Shown here piece after piece: positions 57,601 through 64,000 of a DNA stretch of 64,000 bases. The position numbers and the translations under genes were made by a program. This DNA comes from Proteles cristata cristata (Eukaryota > Chordata > Mammalia > Carnivora > Hyaenidae). Every line of letters starts with the position of its first letter. Position 1 is the first letter of the stretch. The stretch is from NCBI GenBank assembly GCA_017311185.1, contig JAESUZ010002601.1, forward strand, positions 930,001-994,000, written 5' to 3'. The notes under the pieces were generated by a model. That model searched no databases and had not been told where the DNA came from. It worked only from the letters and a program-made list of their open reading frames with translations.

Positions 57601-60119
57601 CATTAGTAATTTCAGTTGAAAGGAGCCAGTGCAAAAATGGCTCAGCAGGGCTGTGTGGATGTTTCCACCGTTCATGTTCACTACTGTGTGATTGCCTTAG
57701 ACCCAGCTTCCTCAGTGCATTTATGAGCACTAGAAATCCATATATTTTAAGAGCTGCTTAAAAAATAAATGTGGTGTGGGCCATCTGAGGTGACACTGTT
57801 TAATTCACAGAGCGAATGAGTCGTGCTCTGGCTCTCCCTGGAGAAGCTACTCCCTGTAGCTCTGTTTCATGCAGATGCTAGTAGGAAATGAGATTTATTA
57901 ACTGGCCCTCTGCCCACTGCATCTTTGTTTGCATACTCCAGTCTTTTAAGAATGAATGTATAAGTCCAGGGGACTATTTCCACATGGTTGTTTGGACATG
58001 GAACTACAGTAGCATATGTTTCTGAATTCTTTAAAAAAAAAAAAAAAAAAAAAGACTTGGCCCCAGGAAGTGGACTGTAAAGAAAGGCAAAACTTAACAT
58101 TAAAGCCTCAGACCTTGGCTCTCCCACCCAACATTGCCACTTTTGAAAAATGAACTCTTAAGAAAGATAAAAAATACTGCATGTGTATAAAAGAGTTATG
58201 AAGGCATGTTCCGTTTAATAGAGGCTGTCGTACCATGGCTCGCTCGGATCAGAATGTAGATTTCCAGTCCTTACTCCCCACGACAGCCGCTGCAGACAGC
58301 GAACGTCTAGCTTCGCTTGTCTATTGGGTACATAATAGTATCGTCTGGGTTTACTTGTCATAGGACCTTTTCAGAAAGAGTGGTTTTGGTCCTTCATGTT
58401 TTTCTTCACATTTGTAAAAAGTAATGGATCACTTGATGGTTTCTATTAGGTGCCTAATTTTTAACTTTTCTTTGGGGTTGTCAGAACTTCTGCTAAGGGG
58501 TTGGTCTTCTGGGCACCTGTGTTGAGATGTTCATCCGTATTCAGTAGTGGTTGTCACTGGTTGTATCTGTTTACAGGGCACTCTCCTAGCCCAGCAGGGG
58601 CCGGAGGTGGTCTTCTGAACTGAGGACGTTGATTTCAATATGCAGTATCTTTTCTGTATCGAGAGGACCTCTTGAAGCTTCGATGAATGATGCCTTAGAT
58701 TAATGGAGGGGAGATATTGGGACTAATCTAAATATTCCATTTGGTTTAGACAATTCGACAAATTTCTGAGAGTGTACTCTGGCCCAAGGTCTGAGCTAGA
58801 TGCCCCTTAAGGACCTTGATTTGAAGCAAAGTCCGACGTATCAGCAACTCCTTGTGTAACAGATTTACCTTGTTGTGAATATTTGGCTTGATCTAATAGC
58901 AGAAGTGGTTTGCATTTCCTCAGTCCTCAGGGACTCAAAGTCGAAAAAGATCCCCTCAAAGCCAGTGTGCTCTAGGAAACTAAAGAACATTTCAGAAGAC
59001 CAAAAATTTTGGTGAAAGGAGTATAGGCTTTAGAATCAGAATTTTCATTGGCCTGACAAGGTGTGCATGTTGGGCAGTAGTGGAAGATAAGGCAGAAGCA
59101 TTGAAAGGCAGGCAGGGTAGTCAGAACTTGAAAATTGAAGGCTAATGGAAAAACAGCATAATGAAAACAGAAGTGCATGCTGGCATTGCTCTCCTGTTTT
59201 GAAATGGGAGTTAGAAGGAAACGGGGAGTCCTCCAGTGCTCCACCCTAGAGGGCTAGAGAATACTCCGTCTGCCCTGAGCAAATTCTCAAGCCCTGCCCT
59301 AGAGATCTAGGTATAGGTTCCTGACTGGAGTCATCTTCCCTGGATTAGAAGCAGCCAGTGCAGCTTTGTTCCTTAACAGGACTGGCAGTTTAGGTCAGAC
59401 AGTGACTTCTGTATTTGCAGAAGCCCAGGTCATAGTTAGCTGTAGAACTTCAAGAGGTGGCTAGTGTATAAAGTGGGCACTATTCTCATCCCCCCAAACT
59501 CAGAAGCAGGGTGTAGGATCCTTCATTGTGAGGGATCCTTCTGAGTCATTTAAGGCCAGTAAATGTACAGGTATTCTCAGATGAAGCTCCCTGGAGCACT
59601 CCATATGGCTCCAGAGCCACTTCCTTGTACGGCTAGAAGGTGATCCTCATGATGGCAGGTTCTAGAATAGTCTGAGCTTTTAACCTGGATTAAGTAGATT
59701 CGTTTACTTTTGAATTGTATACATTCCACTTCAAACAAAAAAAATTAATTTGTTCCTCTCTTGTGAAAAGCATCTTTCTTCACGATGAAATATGTTAGAA
59801 TATATATAGTTAGAATAGTTTCATTCTTCCTGGCATTCAGGGTCAGCACTCTTTAGAATACTCCACACACACCCCGTCGGTATCATTGGAACCTTGCATC
59901 TTAGTTCATTTCAAAATTCTGAGGGTTTATCTCACTATTTAGGGCCCTTAGAATTATTTTCCTGAGCAAATTCTTTCAAAATGGAAATGTATATACTTCA
60001 CATAGGCAAAAACTGAAATATGTTTCAACCTGTAGTATGAATCAAAGAAATTTCTCCAAAATGTTTTTCTTAAATGGATCCCCAAAGGGTGATCATTTAT
60101 TTTAATGAAAATAGTGGGA
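54624..60119 (+). other. MAPRE2: MAPRE2 intron 1, proximal part
   Basis: Begins with gtaatg. The first 150 bases remain CpG-rich, with a TATATAAT motif at 54,695-54,702. The rest is AT-rich and unusually poor in repeats. Poly-A lies at about 58,032-58,053 and a small CpG cluster at 58,223-58,325. No further exon was recognised, and the acceptor of exon 2 is not in the window. Confidence 0.85.
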
Positions 60120-60138
60120 TAAGATTAAGCAGTTTTTT

Positions 60139-60329
60139 TTTTTAATGTTTATTTTTGGGAGACAGACAGAGTGCAAGCCCGGGAAGGCATAGAGATCTGG
60201 GGACACAGAATCGGAAGCAGGCTCCGAGCTGTCAGCACAGAGCTGGACACGGGGCTGAAATCCACGAAGCGTGATATCATGACCTGGGCCGAAGTCAGAT
60301 GCTTAACCGATTGAGCCACCCAGGCGCCC
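60139..60329 (-). repeat. CAN SINE in MAPRE2 intron 1
   Basis: Reverse to the gene: 'taatgtttatttttgggaga', then 'ctccgagctgtcagcacaga' and 'gattgagccacccaggcgcc'. The (GA)n body is short. A duplication of about 18 bases ('taagattaagcagttttt', one mismatch) flanks it from 60,120 and from 60,330. Confidence 0.95.
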
Positions 60330-60347
60330 TAAGATTAAACAGTTTTT

Positions 60348-60732
60348 ATAGGCCACTAAGATAATTTATTAGTAGGTTACTTTAAAAAAAATAAATAAAT
60401 AACTTGTGTGTTTTCACTGTCTGATCTCCTCCGGCTAATTAGAATTTCACTCACTTCAACCAGGACAAACTTTATTCTTTAGGTATGTTTTTTTGTTTTT
60501 TGTTTTTTTGCTTCTAAAAGTGAGAAGGTGGTGATATATACATAGGATAGTCAAGTTGATATGGCTTCTTTTAGTGATGGTGTATTTTGTGTAGTTTAGC
60601 CAATAAACAAAATATGGCTAGAGATAGAGTATGCCAGAGGAATCAGATTTTGGCCATGACTTGGAACAAAAGAGGGAAAGAGCAAGAGATTTGAGAAGAG
60701 AAGAGTTAGGAGTTAAAAATGTAGAGTGTGCT
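60348..60732. other. Intronic sequence, nothing recognised
   Basis: AT-rich, with interrupted T-runs near 60,485-60,510. Confidence 0.5.
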
Positions 60733-60923
60733 AAGGGGCGCCTAAGGGGCTCAGTCGGTTAAGTGGCCGAGTTCAGCTCAGGTCATGACTGTATCGTTTT
60801 TGAGCCCCATGTCGGGCTCTGTGCTCAGAGCCTGGGGCCTGCTTTGGATTCTGTGTCACCCTCTCTCTGACCCTCCCCTGCTCATGCTCAGTCTCTCAAA
60901 AAAATGAATAAAAAATTTTTTTT
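60733..60923 (+). repeat. CAN SINE in MAPRE2 intron 1
   Basis: 'ggggcgcctaaggggctcag', 'gagccccatgtcgggctctg' and 'tctgaccctcccctgctcat'. It shares the 'gaccctcccc' change with the young-looking subgroup but keeps 'ctcaaaaaaatgaataaa' at the tail. A near-match 'aatgtagagtgtgct' / 'aatgtatagtgtgcc' flanks it. Confidence 0.95.
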
Positions 60924-60938
60924 AATGTATAGTGTGCC

Positions 60939-61740
60939 TTGGTAGTCTATAGAACTTGTCATCTATTGTAGAGAATTGGTCCTGGAGTTGATGGTCAGTA
61001 TTGTTGGTTGTTGCATAAGCCTGAAATTTCTCTTCCAGTGCTCTTCCTTAGCTTTCTGTGATCCCAGAAGTGGTGTTTGTTTTTGTTTTGCCTTGCTTTA
61101 AAGACATTAATTTTTTAATGAGTGTCACCCTATCCTGGCAAAGCCCTGAGTGGTTACCTGTAAAAATTGCCGGAGGCATGAGCGTTTCAGAGATGTTTTC
61201 CCAAGCTCAGTGTCACTTTGATAATAAATAGAAGTATCCCTTTATCTAAGAGCCCTCAACCCCATGATTCCTTGCAGGGTTTGCATTTGGTGGTCCACAC
61301 ATCAGGAGAAAGTGAAGCTTCCAGAGTGGGCTCCATTCCCTACCACGTCCCTTTCCTTTTGTCACTTTGAAATACCAAAACATGTTTTCAAGCTGTTGCT
61401 AATGTAGCTTTTTAAATTCCCACTTCTGGATTTTATACAGTAATTTAGATTTTAGCCCAAACTCCCACAGTTGCTTAAGAATTTATTCTTTCTGTAACCT
61501 TACTGATTTCTTCTCCACTGTACTGCTGAGCAGAGACAAATATTGCACAGTCCCTCCTCGTAAAGCCCCTAGGGTCAGGGACAGCAAGCTGCCACATAGT
61601 ACTTGGCAGGAGGCATCTGAGAAGGTGGGGGGACCCATACTTGACCCTGATTTTTGTGATCATTGTCGTAATACCCAGCAGAAGTGGATTTATCAGTCCT
61701 TTAATTTTCACAAGCTTTCAGAAATGAAGCATTGTAAATA

Positions 61741-61776
<36 letters not shown>

Positions 61777-62172
61777 TACCATGACCTCTGTACATAAGTT
61801 TTAAGACAGCCATGAAGTACAGGTCTGAGCAATGTTGAGGGACCTGCATGGGGAAGTTCCTTTCTCCTGACAGAAAGTCACGTGGGAAGAGTAAAAGGCT
61901 TATCTCTTTTGATCTCCAGATTTTTATGATAGTTGCATTGACCATTGCTAGGTTAAAAATAGTATAGTATACCATTATACAGAAAGGAAAATGAGACTGT
62001 CCATTCCCATTTACGTGATGTGCACAGAGAAACTGAAAGGGCATATACTAATAATAGTGGTAACTGCACAGATAAGTACATGTGTGCCGTTTTGTTTTTA
62101 AATTGGAATTCTGTAAATGTACTGCCTCATCAGTGGTGGTTCATTTAATACTTTAATAGCACAAATTTGAAA
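60939..62172. other. Intronic sequence, nothing recognised
   Basis: Apart from a (TG)n run of about 26 bases at 61,747-61,772, no repeat or exon is supported. The minus-strand frames at 61,475-62,044 are chance. Confidence 0.45.
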
Positions 62173-62184
62173 AATTAGTTTTCA

Positions 62185-62366
62185 GAGTCTGACTTTGGCC
62201 CAGGTCATGATCTTTTGTTTCGTGGGTTTGAGTGCCGCGTAGGGCTCTGTGAGCCTGCTTCAGGCTCTGCGTCTCCCTCTCTCTCTGCCCCTCCCTGATT
62301 CGAGTTCTCTCTGTCTCTCTCTCTGTCTCTCTCTCTCAAAAATAAATAAACATTAAAAAAATTTTT
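62185..62366 (+). repeat. 5'-truncated CAN SINE in MAPRE2 intron 1
   Basis: Starts at 'gagtctgactttggcccagg', so the first 30 or so bases, including the A-box head, are missing. The body, 'ctcaaaaataaataaacatt' and A-rich tail are present. A near-match 'aattagttttca' / 'aattacttttca' flanks it at 62,173-62,184 and 62,367-62,378. Confidence 0.93.
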
Positions 62367-62378
62367 AATTACTTTTCA

Positions 62379-63674
62379 TTTAAATCATGATGTTTACGTG
62401 CTGAAATATGAAGGGAAGCATCTTAAAATACTGACTTCCTGGCGTCACATGGATGATATTAAAGAATTGCCTAATGCAAGTATTACTCTGATATTAACAA
62501 AAGTCACAGATCACAAATGAAGTGTGCTCCTCCAGCATCTGCCCCATGAGGCCGTGATTAGCAACCCATGGTCCAGATTTTGTTTCATTTTCTCCCGGCT
62601 GCCCTGGAGCTGCTGCCTGTGTTCATCTGTGATGTGTCTGGCCTGTTTAGTATGCTCCAGGAATATTGTACTCACTGCAGAATAATTCTCTGGGAGATTT
62701 CTGTCTCGATACCCCTTGGAATTTTGGGTTTCTCTTCGTTAGAGCACCTGCTGTGTGTGGGCCCTAAAGCTGGAGGTACCATGTCAGTGCCATATTTTTA
62801 GCCACTCTGCTGCCATCGTCTGGCCTCCCCAGCTCTTATACCAGCCTCCTACCTTCTGAAAGTTATTGAGCAATATCTGGCCTTAATGTGACCCCTGTGA
62901 TCGTGCCATGCCAGCAGGAAACCAGCCATCTGCACTCACAGTACCTTCCTGCTCCAGCCCCCTCACCCACCAGACTGGGTGAAGGCTGAGTGAATCCCCA
63001 TGGAGACTGACCAATTAGGAGTAAACAAGAGGGGAGCTCTGAGTGCGATATCCCAGCTATAGGGACCTGCTTGCCATCAATAACCGCGAACTAGAACGCT
63101 TGTGGAGTTTGTGGGCTGGATGTCTTGCTAGTAAAGGAGGATGGGGAAGAGGGGGTGCTCAGTGGGTACAGCGTGAGGCTTCCCAGACAGGTGTGCCAGC
63201 CTCTCCCTCCTCGCTCTTGGACCTCTCTCTTTCTGTGTCTGGGAGCAGAGAGAATCTGCCCCTCCAACACTAGCTCTCCAGAGAGGAGGAGAAAGAGAGG
63301 AGAGCCATCAGCCAGTGAGGCAGGGGGACTGATGGCAGAGGGAACAGGGACCTGTAAGTCTTGAAAAAAATCCCCTAGTGGGGCTAGCAGTGCACAGTAA
63401 ATTGAAAAGTAGGTTTGGTGTCTGAGAAGCCACATTTTCTCTCCCTGGGATTTCTGACCTGCAGACAGCACTGCCCTAACATTGACTTAAAGGTGTCAGC
63501 ATGGATGACAGCAAACATATTTCTAGCCTATGTGATGACTCTCACTGCCGCCTCCACCCCAGTTCAGAACTTGGAGTGGACTGAGCAGATGGCCTGCACC
63601 GTCCGCCACCTCCATTTCTACTTCCTCTTCAGAACAGTTGGGCTTCTCAAAGTTTCAGGTTGCTATTGGAGAAG
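62379..63674. other. Intronic sequence, nothing recognised
   Basis: More GC-balanced than most of the window (62,800-63,350), with overlapping open frames on both strands but no paired splice sites or known peptide. Confidence 0.4.
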
Positions 63675-63915
63675 CAGGGAGGTATAGCGAGCAAAGCTTG
63701 GGATCTGGAGAGACAGATCTCTGTGCCAGCCCTACCCTTTACTAACTAGATGATCTAGTGCAAACTTTTTAAGCCTCTTAAGCCTCATGGTTCTCTTGTG
63801 CGGATGGAAATAATAGCATCAGCCTCACAGAGTTCTTAATGAGGATTTAAATGAACTATGGAATATAAAGTATACCAAGCAGTGACTGGTGCAAAGTAAA
63901 CATCTCTTAAAATGT
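63675..63915 (+). repeat. MIR SINE
   Basis: 'taactagatgatctagtgca', 'tcatggttctcttgtgcgga', 'ggaaataatagcatcagcct' and 'gactggtgcaaagtaaacat' follow the MIR order. Confidence 0.85.
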
Positions 63916-63925
63916 CAGCTAGTTA

Positions 63926-64000
63926 GGGGCATCCGGCTGGCTCAGTCTGTCAAGCATCCGACTCTTGATTTTAGCTCAGGTCATGATCCCAGAGTTGTGG
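63926..64000 (+). repeat. CAN SINE, cut by window end
   Basis: 'ggggcatccggctggctcag' and 'agctcaggtcatgatcccag' are the head and B-box side. The 'gactcttgattttagctc' wording suggests the older short form. The remainder lies beyond the window. Confidence 0.9.

Noticed and set aside
63043..63471. Overlapping open frames on both strands in a GC-balanced stretch
   Set aside because: There are no consistent splice sites or known peptide. Overlap on both strands suggests a compositional effect within MAPRE2 intron 1.
1..64000. tRNA-like sequences repeated across the window
   Set aside because: These are the tRNA-Lys-derived halves of CAN SINEs. None has the full cloverleaf or context of a functional tRNA gene.

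Overview
This is mammalian nuclear DNA from a carnivore, most likely a cat or another feliform. The evidence is at least 29 copies of the tRNA-Lys-derived CAN SINE of the felid type (head 'GCGCCTGGGTGGCTCAGT', CT-rich body, tail 'AAATAAATAAACATTAAA'). They lie in both orientations and many have clear target-site duplications. Older shared mammalian repeats (L1, L2, MIR, MER20-like, MLT1-like) fill much of the rest. There is no bacterial, viral or plasmid gene content and no CRISPR array.

Only one protein-coding gene is recognised. At 54,505-54,623 (+) lies the first coding exon of MAPRE2 (EB2/RP1, microtubule plus-end-binding protein). It encodes MPGPTQTLSPNGENN... through ...VRGERSY and ends in a CAG|GTAATG donor with the codon split after two bases. 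The exon sits in a CpG island (about 54,100-54,770) whose upstream part carries a perfect RFX X-box match, a CACGTGAC E-box, a full TGACGTCA CRE and GC boxes. From 54,624 to the window end is MAPRE2 intron 1. The calponin-homology and EB domains are encoded beyond the window.

Layout: 1-54,100 is intergenic DNA, or intron of a longer MAPRE2 transcript if one exists. It is repeat-rich and has no convincing coding gene. It contains one processed RPL32 pseudogene (14,709-15,250) with a lost start codon, a grown A/G tract and a matching target-site duplication. It also has L1 3' fragments (2,308-3,384 +; 3,678-4,368 -; 18,180-19,780 -; 28,355-28,825 +; 33,536-34,400 -; 42,705-44,850 -), nested SINEs and several microsatellites. 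A 62-bp segment at 22,433-22,494 has strong splice signals and leaves in the same phase as MAPRE2 exon 1, so it is a candidate alternative upstream exon. From 51,036 to 60,119, around the promoter, no lineage-specific SINE was seen, which is the longest such gap here.

I saw no undescribed multi-gene system. The observations most worth checking are the promoter motif cluster, a TATA-like site just inside intron 1, the candidate alternative exon, a SINE subgroup with linked diagnostic changes, and a headless and a bodyless SINE that both inserted with target-site duplications.
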